A DNA stretch of 64,000 nucleotides, from contig OX442314.1 in NCBI GenBank assembly GCA_949358305.1, positions 21,879,060-21,943,059 of the forward strand. The letters run 5' to 3'. Made by a program: the position numbers and the translations under genes. Under the pieces are notes generated by a model that did no database searches, was not told where the DNA came from, and worked only from the letters and a program-made list of their open reading frames with translations. The DNA comes from Strigamia acuminata (Eukaryota; Arthropoda; Chilopoda; Geophilomorpha; Linotaeniidae). Positions 34,264 through 45,500 of this stretch are shown here, piece by piece. Numbering within the stretch: the first letter of the stretch is position 1; each line of letters opens with the position of its first letter.

Positions 34264-35930
34264 AACTAATTAGTTTTGACATTAACTAAACATGCATATT
34301 TAATTTATGGATTTCGTAGATTTTTTTTTCTCTGTGTAAACTCAGATTGGTTATTGGAACTGTATCGTTATTATTGTTAACTTTAAACACTAGCTCGGGG
34401 TAATAATTTGTACACTAATAACTAAGGAAATAAATCAAGTATTGAGATAAGCATCAGTTTGTTTACGATTATACATTTCTTGACGCAGAACTACGTCTTT
34501 ATCCGCACTAGGCAAGAAAACAAAGGGGTTGCAACAATCAACCCAGAGAACGGAAATTTGAGGTAGAAACCACGACAATCTGTAAAACTCAAACCATCGC
34601 ATACAAAAGCCGTCTGTTGTCGGCGCAAAGCCAATTGTAAACAACAACAAAACCACAGCCACAATTTCCGCAACCTCATCTAAAAAAAGCAGAAATTCTG
34701 CCGGATGTAGGACAGTAAAAACTGTGCTTCTTTGTAATTTTATATTATATCGAACCATTAGCAAGGCTTAAAATTTAAGTTGAAAATGCTGAAGTTACTA
34801 ATGAGAAACTTGAGAAACAAACTTTTATCAGTTTCAACTAATGTTTAAAATATTTTCTAATTTGCACACAGTATTAAAGATGTTTGTTGCGAGAATCTCG
34901 TCCAATTATTCGCAATGAACATCCACCATGTTCTAAAATAATTTATAAATGTTTCTATGACGTATAATGTGATGGCTCACAAGATGCAATTACATTAGGC
35001 ACTAAATTTAGCCGTAAGTTTGTATTATTACTTTTTGTTTTTGTTTTATACCAACTGTTGCTGCGCAAGTGAGCTAATTTTTTCTTTCATCTACATCTAA
35101 GTTATAATAATACACAGTTTGCTAACCGAGCCGACAGTGGAACTGAAAATAGCAGAGCCAATCTGGTAGTTTTTCACGTTTTACATCTATGACCAAAAAT
35201 TGGAAATGCCGGCTGCTTGTGATTGCCGCCAATTACCCTGTTTCAAATACAACGGAAAGATGGATAAGTAAGTTTGATCCAGAACGATTAAACACACGAC
35301 TTACTATTATCCGCTATTTTTAGTGTATTAGTAGTGTTTTCACGAACAAATGTGAATCAGGCACCACCTAACTACAGGCGTTTATCCATTGTTGGTATTG
35401 TGTTGGTTTTGAACAATTTTCCATTTGTCAAAAAAGACATCATTTTTAAATAATTTTAACCCCACAAACAAAATAAAATCACTGGAAATGTTGTTTAAGG
35501 TGTAACTTGAACTCGCAGAACTCCATCCTCCATCCGTTAAAAATAAAAAAAATTAGCGCAAAACAGTCAACTTTTGGCTCAAAAACTAGCCGCGATAATA
35601 ATTCTGAATGAGATGTTACAGGAGATATCAAACGAGATGTCACACGAGATGTGTCACAAAAACCGCTGTCGTCTATAGCGATGACATTGTCCTTACTGCT
35701 AGTTCTTCAACTCAGCCATAGATGGCAGCGTTTTCGTGACACATCTCGTGTGACAACTTGTTCAGAATCACCAGTCACTACTGTGGCTAAAGAAAACATT
35801 TTTAAACACCAGTACATCCTCACTTCTAGAAATTTAAAATTTTAATACAACTGCAGACATGAACATCTGCAGAAATTTGGATTTATTGCAAAATGAACAT
35901 TTGCGAATACCGGTATTCACACATTGCTAA

Positions 35931-37640
35931 AAAAAAAATTAAAAAATAATAAAACAGAATTTGTAAATGTTTAATCAGAGCTAGTCAACAACTGTACTTA
36001 CAATTTAAATACAGATGTACACAAAAATCAAATATGTTTTGGAATTGCGACTTAATTTATAGCTACTTCCTCCACACCTGCATTTACGCGGGCCGATCAT
36101 ATTGTCTGTGGCCATCTCAACATTGGCCCCTTTTCGATAATTTCCCTATGCAAAGTACGTATATCAGCCGGTCATCTCGTCGATGTACAGGCTACCGGTA
36201 TATAAATCTTATACGTTATTATTTAATTTAAATTAAGTTCTCTATTTAGATAACCTAGAAAAGGCAGTTGGTTTTGAGCCAGCTCTAGATATTGCAGTAG
36301 TGCTTTTTGCTGGTGAAATACACTTGCTGCTTGTTGCAGATCAATCTACTATTCCGGTTTTCCTACAAGACTGCTTCAATGTGAAAAGATACATGGTGTG
36401 TTTGCTGTACTGCACAGACCAATGCACTTCGAATGCCTTGTTAGTTGATGACGCTGTTGCCACAACTCCCCCTGCATTTCCTATGAATAAATCACCAGTG
36501 TATTAACAAAAGTTGTTAATATACACCTTGTGTGTTCGTGATCTTTGATGACATCCGCAGTGCTGGACTGGCCCGTGGCCGCTGTGGTCTGTCGCGGCCC
36601 GCTGTGGCCTGTCCCGACTTCATTAATTGTGGCCCGGACACCCAGATTTCCCGGCAATAAATTTGATCCCTGTCCAGCCCTGGACCCCTGTAAGGTGTAC
36701 TTTAGAATTGGGCCCACTTCAGAATGGGCCCAAAATTTGGTTACTTATCAAAAAAAGTATGCTGGGACCGAAAATGACACTCAAAAGTGTCGGAAATCAA
36801 GTTATGTGGTTGAAAACGCTCCGTGAAAGCTGTCGTTTACATAGGCAAGTGGCTGTGTGGCCGCCATTGTTGCTCGATTATCTGGTTACTTGGTTACTTG
36901 GCTATCTGGTTTGTATAAAAAAAACTGGATACGGTGAGGTTCGCGGGGGGTCAAGGGGGGGGCTGGCGCCCCCCTTGTTAGAAAAAAAAGAAAAAACACG
37001 CAATTCTTACCCAAAGTGTCGGAAATTAAGATCCTGGATACAGGGTTCTGATATTATCCAGGAGAGCATGAAAGTGGTCAATGCCTCTGTCTCTGTTGCA
37101 GGTTTTCATTGTTTAAATTTTCACGGCTGCCGCTTCGAGTGGAAATGGCGGCAGCGCCGTGAAAATTTAAACAATGCAGCATCTAACAAGCAACAATGGC
37201 GGCCACACAGCCACTTGCCTATGTAAACGACAGCTTTCACGGAGCGTTTTCAACCACATAACTTGATTTCCGACACTTTTGAGTGTCATTTTCGGTCCCA
37301 GCATACTTTTCTTGGTAAGTAACCAAATTTTGGGCCCATTCTGAAGTGGGCCCAATTCTAAAGTATATCCCATCTGTGAAAGCGCTCACCACCGTGTGCA
37401 AGCGATCACCATTTGGAGCTGCTCCGGAGTCCAGGACGACATCCGTGAGCGAGTGAGGCCAACCTTTTCCGCCATTTTCCCTTTCAACCATTGTTGCACA
37501 ATTTCCATTGTCTTCATCTAGTTCTTTGTTTAGCTTAGCTAATACTAATCATTATTATTCAATTTGTACTATTAACTGTGTAATAAAATTCTAACTACGA
37601 TATTTCAATAATAAAACCTTCTATTTCATTCCCTAGACAC
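35931..37640. other. Upstream part of array unit 3, no confirmed gene
   Basis: Collinear with 56460-57360 of unit 4. A stretch at 36250-36506 is open after an AG acceptor (NLEKAVGFEP ... NKSPVY) and is also open at 56816-57062, but the two copies differ mostly by amino-acid-changing substitutions, so it may not be coding. It contains the foldback MITE at 36698-37365. At about 37640 the unit-4-like leader is joined directly to the middle of S exon 5 by a deletion. Confidence 0.5.
36698..37365. mobile_element. Foldback MITE with arms of about 180 bp
   Basis: The arm from 36698 (TACTTTAGAATTGGGCCCAC) to about 36875 is repeated in inverted orientation at about 37187-37365, with few differences. 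The centre contains a second palindrome (CATTGTTTAAATTTTCACGG and complement) and a G-run/C-run segment like that at 31050. A third, partial, diverged copy of the arm is at about 59490-59580. Confidence 0.85.
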
Positions 37641-37644
37641 CCAT

Positions 37645-37875
37645 TGTAAACTGAGAGAGAAAACCTTTTTCACACAGAAGTTTTATCAAGACACTCTATA
37701 CCCACTGTACAGATATTTACATTCAAACAATAAAAATCCTGCTATTGGCGATATTTTCAAGGAAATTGCAAGTGCAGTTTTGTATATGGATATTGCTGAT
37801 GCTAAAAAAGAATCTGTTGATTTAGGAAATTGTCTAGCTAATTTAGCTGATGCTCTTAAGAAAAAATTGAACTAA
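37645..37875 (+). pseudogene. S3: 3' fragment of an S-family gene
   Basis: 77 codons corresponding to the last half of exon 5: CKLREKTFFTQKFY, LGNCLANLADALKKKLN and stop. The signal peptide, exons 1-4 and half of exon 5 are missing. The sequence upstream is the unit leader, joined at CCCATTGTAAACTG with a 3-4 bp microhomology. There is no start codon, so it is a dead copy. The normal 3' flank follows until the 14-kb retrotransposon begins at 38029. Confidence 0.88.
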
Positions 37876-38028
37876 AACTAATTACTTTTGACATTAACTA
37901 AATATGCATATTTAACTTATGGATTTTGTGGATTTTTTTTCCTCTGTGTAAACTCAGATTGATTATTGGAACTGTATCATTATTATTGTTAACTTTAAAC
38001 ATTAGCTCGGGGTAATAATTTGTACACT

Positions 38029-39618
38029 TGTGACGGTTACACTGTCATGCACTTTGTTAGTATAGGACGATTACTTCACCAATAGATGGCGCTGATGCGT
38101 TTTAGCGGTAAATTCAAATTTCGACAATTTTTGAGTGAATAAAATATAAATTACTATTTATATTTTATTCCACTGCAACTTTAGACACTTTTAAATACTT
38201 TTGGATGTTCAAATGCTAGTTGATTTATTTGTCACATAATTCTATTGAATTATGTGCAAACTCTACACCTGGTGAAGTCACCCCCCATCACCCACTGTGA
38301 GTTGGACTCCTTTTGGATTATAGTCAAAGGGACTTAATCCAAAATGTGTCCTGCGTATCCAGTTCCTGTTTTGGACCTAGTAGAAGACTATGTCCTGAGT
38401 ATCCACTTCCTATGACCTAGGATTGGATGGATTTGACTGCCCAGTGATCCCATTGGATCACTGAACAGCTATTCTCCTCACCGAGTATATATCCCCCTGC
38501 AAAACGGATATAGCTCGCTCTTGTTCTGTTTTTGTTTGATACTGATATTACTTGAGCACATATTATACTTCTCTGCGTTCCGACAATCCGTTGTAGAAAT
38601 ACTTTGTATTTAGTGTAAGTATCTAGAGTGGGTAGAAGACTCACAGACACACTGCCCGCCTCTTCATGCCAACATTCCGTTGTAGAAATGTTGTGACTAG
38701 AGTGAGTAATTCACAGACACATTTAAGTGTAGTATCTAGAGTGGGGTACAACCCACAGACGCACTCCCTCCAGCTTCATGCCAACATTCCGTTGTAGAGT
38801 GCAGAATCTAGAGTGGAGTAAAATTCACAGACGCATTGGTAATGTAGAATCTAGAGTGGAGTATTTATATTTCACAGACGCATTATCAGAGTAATCGACG
38901 CGGAGTAATTTCCCGGTTACTCTCCCGCCAGCCAGGACCGAGTGGAGTAATTTCCCGGCGATGGATAACCTTTCCTGCGAGATATTTCGATTCAATTCGT
39001 TATTGGTTTGACGGAACATTTAAGTCTAACTTAGATGTTGATTGCACTCGGGGCAAAAAATAGCTCGGCGCTATTTTAATATATTTTACTTATTTTCATA
39101 GTTTTAGTTAAGTTTGTGACTCTAAAATATCATGATTAATTCCATAGAATTAATATGAATATTTATTCTCACATTGTTACATCTCGCGGTAATTATTGAT
39201 TACAACAATTATCTGCGATGCGATGTGTGTGACGATACAGAAAAGTCAACCGCACCTCTCGGATATAACCCACCCAGCCTAACCATTTACACGCCTTTTA
39301 GAACCAAACCCCGGACCATTTAGAAGCCAAAGCCATTCATAGATGACATCTTTTACGTCACAGCAATAAGACCGTTACAAATTCTTATTGCATGACTGAA
39401 GCCTTCAAATGATATTATTTCAGGGCTTTTGCCAAACAACTGTATAGTTTAACTTCTCGTCATTTTAGCCACTTGTAGGCATAGTATTTATATAAGGTTC
39501 AAACCGGAATAAATGTTATATGTTTCGAGAAAACATCAGGTTTGCATATTTTACATTTTCACACAGATAGTTCACACTTTAGTTTAGCAATTGCTATCTC
39601 CAGAAGGTAATCGTCACA
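38029..39618 (+). repeat. 5' LTR
   Basis: Starts TGTGACGG, ends CGTCACA. It contains AATAAA near its 3' end (about 39508). Between 38615 and 38885 it holds five degenerate copies of a module CTAGAGTGGnGTA followed by CACAGACGCA. Short frames inside the LTR (38417-38650 and 38825-39019, minus strand) occur identically in both LTRs and are not considered genes. Confidence 0.95.
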
Positions 39619-39620
39619 CG

Positions 39621-39638
39621 TGGAGGTCCCACCGAGAT
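39621..39638 (+). other. Primer-binding site, tRNA-Gln type
   Basis: Two bases after the LTR, TGGAGGTCCCACCGAGAT is complementary to the 3' end of eukaryotic tRNA-Gln (..ATCTCGGTGGGACCT plus CCA). The tRNA assignment is from remembered tRNA-Gln 3' ends; the position and TGG start are seen directly. Confidence 0.8.
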
Positions 39639-40495
39639 AGGTTGCATTTTATCGAAGTGAACTCTGTGATCAAAGTGTAAATTGAAAAAATGAATTTTCT
39701 TGATTATTTTATATAGATATTATAATTAGAAAATTTCCGATTTTTCTCTATAAATTTACTGTGAAATATCCATTTGTTTTCAAAAAATTCTCATTATCTT
39801 TTGGAAATATCTGAATTCGAATTTTTGGATTATTTTGAAAAAAACTCATTATAATTCCGAATCTCTTACGAAAAATCTATTATGATTTTATTGAGTTTCC
39901 CAGAATATTCAGCTATATTCTGGAAAATTTCGAAACCTTGAATTTTGATCAAAAAACGAATTTGACTAGAAATCCTGCTGACTGAAAAATAAAAAGTTAA
40001 AGTATTTTATTTTGCTGGTTAAAAACTTGACCAAGTTTCTATTGTTCTGTTTTCAATGTTTTTGATTATTATTTTAATCTTTAACAAAGTAAAGAATGTG
40101 ACAAAGAGAACCACTCACGATGCAGCTCGGAGTAGGTCATCCAGATGTGACATTGTTGAGAATTTCGGATTAGAAATTATCAGGAATTTGTCAACATCGC
40201 CAATCACAGCAGACTGTCTTGACAAAGGAGATTTTCCGGAAGCTAGTTTGACAACCAATATTCAGCCACACTTGCTTTTCGACAGTGCGACCATCCAGTT
40301 GTGCCTTTGTGACCAGTGCCCGTTTGGACCATTCTTGACCACGCAATAGGACAGTTTTTCCGAAGCCACTTCAGTTTCAGCAGCTAAGGTTGTATTTTTT
40401 CAAATTATTTCTTAGTTTAATATTAAGCGTGTTACATTTACGCTAGTTCAGTTAAAGTTTATTTTTTCTTTTGTACGTGTATTTCTTTGAGTATT

Positions 40496-42544
40496 ATGGC
40501 CCGTAGACCTGTAAGAGTTCGTGGAACACGAGGAAATCGTGGAGCACGACGACGTGGTGGTATGTGTGAAACACCAAGAGGAATTGTGGAGTCTGATCTA
40601 GAAAGCCAGGGGGAAGAGAATGTTCCTAGAGACGTTTCCAACCCAGGTAGTTCTCGAACGGATCCACTATCAGTCCCACATGATTTAGAAGTTTACTGTC
40701 GCCATTACCAATTGGAAGTGACGCAGTTTTCCTCTTTGTGTGAAGCTCAACAATACACGGCGAATAATCATCACGAGAGAAATCGTGTAATTACTCCCGA
40801 TGTAGTTGTAACCAACGAACGAAGTGTTTCTGTAGATCGAACTGGCCCTCGTTCGCCGGCCACATATCGCTACCAGCAATTGCCTGGATGGCGAATGAAT
40901 GTTGCTCGTGACGACAATGGGCAGTTAAATTCTTCACTATCTGTTCAACCTTCGATTCAGTTACCAACTAGTTCTTGGCGATCGAATTCGGCCGAAAGAA
41001 TGGGAAATTCCGGACAAGGAAATATTTCGGCGCCAATTCCCCGAAATTTACCAAGTGCGACGGCTGTAAATAATATTTTACCCGCTCCCACTGGGAATTT
41101 GAATGATTCTTTCAGAGTTCCACAGCCTCGAACTAATCTGTCGGTCCAACCAAGGGGGAGAAATGAAAATTATCAAAATTTTCAATCTCACACCCAATCT
41201 GATGGAGATTTTAGGAATTATAGAAATTCCCGCTCTCAAGGTGGACGAGCTCCGCCGAGAAATCAACGATTTCCCGGAGCTCCTGGTGATCCTCGTGACT
41301 CCGATCCTAACTCGAGTAGTGACGAATCTCACGCTGGTGGAGGGGGAAATTATAACAATAATTTCCACCGACGTAATAATTCTCGTTCTCCTCCGCCACC
41401 TGATAGACGCCAAAATTTTCGAGGAGAGCCAAATCCGCCACCCAGAGACCAAGAAAGTCGGTCTACACCCAATTCGAACTCTGCTTCTAATTTGTCGGAC
41501 GAAAATGTAAAACAAATTATTCAGGGTTTAGTTGGTCAAATCCGAAGCCCGAGTAATCCCAGTCAGAATTTTGGAAAAGGAATCGAGATTCCTATTTTTG
41601 ACGGGAAACAGACAGAGGTTGCGCGATTCCTTGAAATCGTCAAAGCTGTCGCACTCGGGAAAGGCATCCCTTTAGACGACATGGTACACACTGCTGTACC
41701 TGGACGACTATTAGGCCATGCACAACGTTGGTTCCATAAGCAACGCCATACTTTTAACAGTTGGCGAACTTTCGAAGCCTCTTTTCTCGATTGTTTCGAC
41801 CTCGTTCCACTTACAAGAGAAAGGCGACTTCTTAATGTAAAACAACGAGCCGACGAGTCACTTTATAGTTTTCTTCTGCGTTATACGCAAGAACAAGGTG
41901 AAGTGCCGCCAGGTGATAAAACTGGACGTGCGCAATTATTCGACAATTTAACTCAAGAAAGTTTCACGGCGTTATGTACACAAGGAATGTATGGTAACTT
42001 TACAGTAGATGACATTCTACAATATGTAGGAGCAAATCGCTCTAAGTTTGAAAGTTCTCAACTTGCAGCAAAATTGGAGTACGATAATCGAGAGAATCAT
42101 CCTACTCCCAAACTTCACGAAAAATCTAAGATTTTTCCATCTAAAACTTCACTACGTTTAACGCAAACTCAAGATGAAGTTGAAAATGAAGACGAGTCGG
42201 AAAATGACGACTCAACTGACGATGGTTCAATGGAGCGATTATTTGCCGCCCAGTATGAAAAGACTACTGGAAAATGCTTTTTCTGTCACGAGCCTGGACA
42301 TTTTAAAAGAGAATGTCCCGCCCTTGCCAAAAAATTAGCAGGGAAAACAGACTCGTTAAATTCGAATAAAAGATTTAACCACTCTGCTCCCAACCCCGAG
42401 TTTAAACGACCCAAACAAAATTGGGTTACGTCAGAAACTTTAGACTCCAAATTTACTGACTTCCAGAAAAACATGGTTGACCTGTTAATTAAGCATTTAC
42501 CAGCAGCCACTGAGTCAGTCACTCCCGACGAGACAAAAAACTGA
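40496..42544 (+). CDS. gag: Gag polyprotein
   Basis: 682 codons from the ATG at 40496; an in-frame TTG three codons upstream is not needed. The N-terminal third is Arg-rich (ARRPVRVRGTRGNRGARRRG), then low-complexity Asn/Ser/Pro. A capsid-type retrotransposon gag domain lies around residues 360-520 (IPIFDGKQTEVARFLEIV, GHAQRWFHK). One CCHC zinc knuckle (C-x2-C-x4-H-x4-C) begins at C594. It would package element RNA into virus-like particles in the cytoplasm. It ends in TGA directly after an A-AAA-AAC heptamer used to enter pol. Confidence 0.93.
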   Translation: MARRPVRVRGTRGNRGARRRGGMCETPRGIVESDLESQGEENVPRDVSNPGSSRTDPLSVPHDLEVYCRHYQLEVTQFSSLCEAQQYTANNHHERNRVITPDVVVTNERSVSVDRTGPRSPATYRYQQLPGWRMNVARDDNGQLNSSLSVQPSIQLPTSSWRSNSAERMGNSGQGNISAPIPRNLPSATAVNNILPAPTGNLNDSFRVPQPRTNLSVQPRGRNENYQNFQSHTQSDGDFRNYRNSRSQGGRAPPRNQRFPGAPGDPRDSDPNSSSDESHAGGGGNYNNNFHRRNNSRSPPPPDRRQNFRGEPNPPPRDQESRSTPNSNSASNLSDENVKQIIQGLVGQIRSPSNPSQNFGKGIEIPIFDGKQTEVARFLEIVKAVALGKGIPLDDMVHTAVPGRLLGHAQRWFHKQRHTFNSWRTFEASFLDCFDLVPLTRERRLLNVKQRADESLYSFLLRYTQEQGEVPPGDKTGRAQLFDNLTQESFTALCTQGMYGNFTVDDILQYVGANRSKFESSQLAAKLEYDNRENHPTPKLHEKSKIFPSKTSLRLTQTQDEVENEDESENDDSTDDGSMERLFAAQYEKTTGKCFFCHEPGHFKRECPALAKKLAGKTDSLNSNKRFNHSAPNPEFKRPKQNWVTSETLDSKFTDFQKNMVDLLIKHLPAATESVTPDETKN

Positions 42545-42575
42545 TTCAGGGGGTTGTTCAAGTTGCCCAACCCCC
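42535..42575 (+). promoter_or_regulatory. -1 ribosomal frameshift signal between gag and pol
   Basis: The heptamer A AAA AAC (42535-42541) is in the gag frame immediately before its TGA. After 7 nt, GGGGGTTG (42549-42556) can pair perfectly with CAACCCCC (42568-42575), leaving an 11-nt loop. The pol frame is -1 relative to gag and is open from 42514. All parts of a canonical -1 frameshift site are present with the usual spacing. Confidence 0.88.
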
Positions 42576-45500
42576 GCTTAAAGAGTTGTTTCCTTTCTCG
42601 GAATTGTCAAATGATTTATTTTTACGAAAAGATGAATTTAAATTAAGACATAAGCCTAGTCATCTCACAGTACCTTATGTCGATGATTCGAAGAATAAAC
42701 CACCATCGTTGGTCATTTCTTACGAAGCAGTACCTGTCTGTCGAAAGACTAGCAGCTCTAGTGGCGGTGTCGATGAAAATTTAAAAGTCATGACAGACCA
42801 ACTAGAAAATTTGAGTATTTTCAGTGGAAGCTGGAATGCACCCAAGAAACCGCTTGTACCCAAGGTTTTCAAGTTAAGAAAACTTCTTAAACTTGAAAAA
42901 TGGAACAAGAAAGAACGAAAAGTATTGCTTGGCAAACTTTGCAATAGCAAATTAATTAATGGTGGCAAAGATGATCCGCGTATGAATGTCCAAATTGGAG
43001 GTTTGGATTACAACGCACTAATGGACTCTGGAGCCACCCAATGTTTTATTGGAGTACAACTCCTCTCAAACACGGAAATTCCGGTGGAATTCATACAAGA
43101 ATGTCCCCGGGGAATGCGTGTCTGCGCGGTCGGAATAGATCACCGACCTATCGGTCAAGTTTGTCTTTGTGTCAAATGGGCCGATAAAAGGAGAGTTACA
43201 CCTATGACCTTCATAATTCTACACAAGAATGTATGTGGGTTGATTTTGGGTCACAATTTTATGCGTAGAACGGGGATAAACCCTAATCCCCGACGAGCAG
43301 TGTTCACCTGTGATGACATGCCCGGATGGACAGCCCCGTACGAGACCACTGAACTTAACTGTTGCTTAGCAAGCATTAAGACTTTGGGTCTCCAAGGTGA
43401 AGGAACTCCCACTTCACCGGACTGGGCAGAAAAACTCGTCGAAGGCTGCAACAGTTCGGCGGAAGAAAAACAGTTACTCGTAAACGTTCTTGTACAATTA
43501 AAAAACGTATTTCGAGACCAACTGGGCTGTACGAAGGTGGCCAAGCACAGCATCAAGTTTAAACCTGGTGCTACTTGGAAACACCAGCCATATAGAATGT
43601 ACAATCCGGCCAAGAAGGCGATTATGACGGAATTGGTCGAGGAGTTGGAGGCCGATGGGTTGATCGAACCTGCCACTGGCCCTTATATAAGTCACCCCGT
43701 CATAGTGGCTAAACCCGGCGGGAAGTATCGATTATGTATCGACTACCGCTGGTTGAATGCGATCACAGAAGTTGATGCAATTCAAATGCCAAGTATTGAC
43801 CTATTAATTCACCATACTAATCAGGCCAAGTACTTTACATCCATTGATTTAACTAAAGGTTATCATCAAATGGAAATGGAGGAGGAGGATAAGAGCAAAA
43901 CTGCTTTTTACACCCCAAAAGGCAAATTTCAATTCAAGAGATTGCCATTTGGTCTTTGTAATGCACCTAGTTCTTTTCAACACCTCATGACTACCGTATT
44001 GGGTGACTCTTTATATAAACATGCTCTGGTCTATTTAGACGATATAATTATTTTTTCCGACACATGGGAAAATCATTTATTACATATTAAAGACGTACTT
44101 GAGAAGTTGGATGCCGCGAACCTAACTATCAATAAAGACAAGTCAAAATTTGGTCGAACATCATTACGATTTTTAGGCCATTTAATTTCGGAGGGATCTC
44201 TTCTTCCAGACCCTGACAAAGTCTCGGCTGTAAGGAATTTTCCCAAACCGACTTGCTCTAAAGACATTCAAAGATTTGTAGGACTTGCGAATTTTTTCCG
44301 AAAATTTATTCCTAACATCGCAAATATTGCTCGTCCATTGACCAATATTATGCATGATCAAGCAAAGTTTGTGTGGGATGATCCACAAACAACTGCATTC
44401 GAAACTATCAAAGATATTTTGTGTGACAAGGACCAAGCCCTTCTCCACATGCCAGATATGAATAAGCCTTTTGTCATTTTGACAGATGCTTCTCATTCAG
44501 GCTTAGGTGCAGTACTCTGTCAAGACGTAGAATTATTCTGTGAAAAGAAACAGAAATTAATAATGGTCCCGAAAGCAGTCGCGTACGCCAGTCGAGTGTT
44601 ACACGGGGCCGAAGTAAGGTATTCTACGCCGGAATTGGAGTGTTTGGCTGTTGTATGGGCAATCGAAAGATTTCGCCCATATATTGAATACACGACTTTC
44701 ACTCTCGAGTCCGATGCTAAAGCCCTTAGCTGGTTGATGAGTACGCCGGAACCATCCGGAAGGTTTGGTCGTTGGGCCGTCAAAATACAATGTGGCGCGT
44801 TTAAAATTATTTTTAGACGCGGCGCAATGAACCAAGTAGCGGACGCGTTATCACGCGCTCCACTATCTGCACTAGACACTCCGGATTATGATTATATCGA
44901 GCCAGAGGAGATCACCCATTTCTATCCAACTTGGAATGGAAACAGGTGTGCATCTTTACAAGTGACGGAAACTGAGCGCAAACATTTTCTTACAAATGTT
45001 GGCCTTAGTTTAGACTTTTTCTCAGAATCATATAATCCAGTTAGATTTCATGATTCTGGAGAAAAGGGGGAGGAAGAAGGATGTACAAGAGAAAATTGCA
45101 GACATATAGATGTCCACAATTGTAATCACGAAAATGTACACACTGCGCTAACAGATATCCTAAAAGTAGTTCCGCCGACGCGAGACGAAATTATCGAAGC
45201 GCAGCTTAAAAATCCAGCATGTAGTAAAATCCTTGTTTACCTAAAAGGAGACGAAAAATTAAAAAATCGTGTCACGGATAAACATTGGTTAAACGCGATT
45301 CGTGGCTACACTCTCGACGAACCGGAAGAAAATAAAGGTGTTATGCTAATTTATTTTGCTCCGACCGATGAGGAAGAGTTAAACGACTCTGGCAACGGGT
45401 TTAAGGCGGTAATTCCACGCTCTCTCGTGAGACGTGCATTATTCGCATGCCATGGCCACCCACTTACAGGACACGCTGGCATGAGCAAAACCCTAGATAG

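Larger units (their letters stand above)
31408..35930 (+). repeat. Array unit 2 (S2 unit)
   Basis: Collinear with unit 1 (19794-22946 and 27772-28560), differing by scattered substitutions and the MITE at 32085. After S2 (34264-35930) it carries the same non-coding 3' flank, including the small foldback MITE, with no gene seen. Confidence 0.8.

Noticed and set aside
38417-39019. Two minus-strand frames (77 and 64 codons), identical in the 3' LTR
   Set aside because: They occur inside LTRs, have no domain, and their duplication is simply LTR identity.
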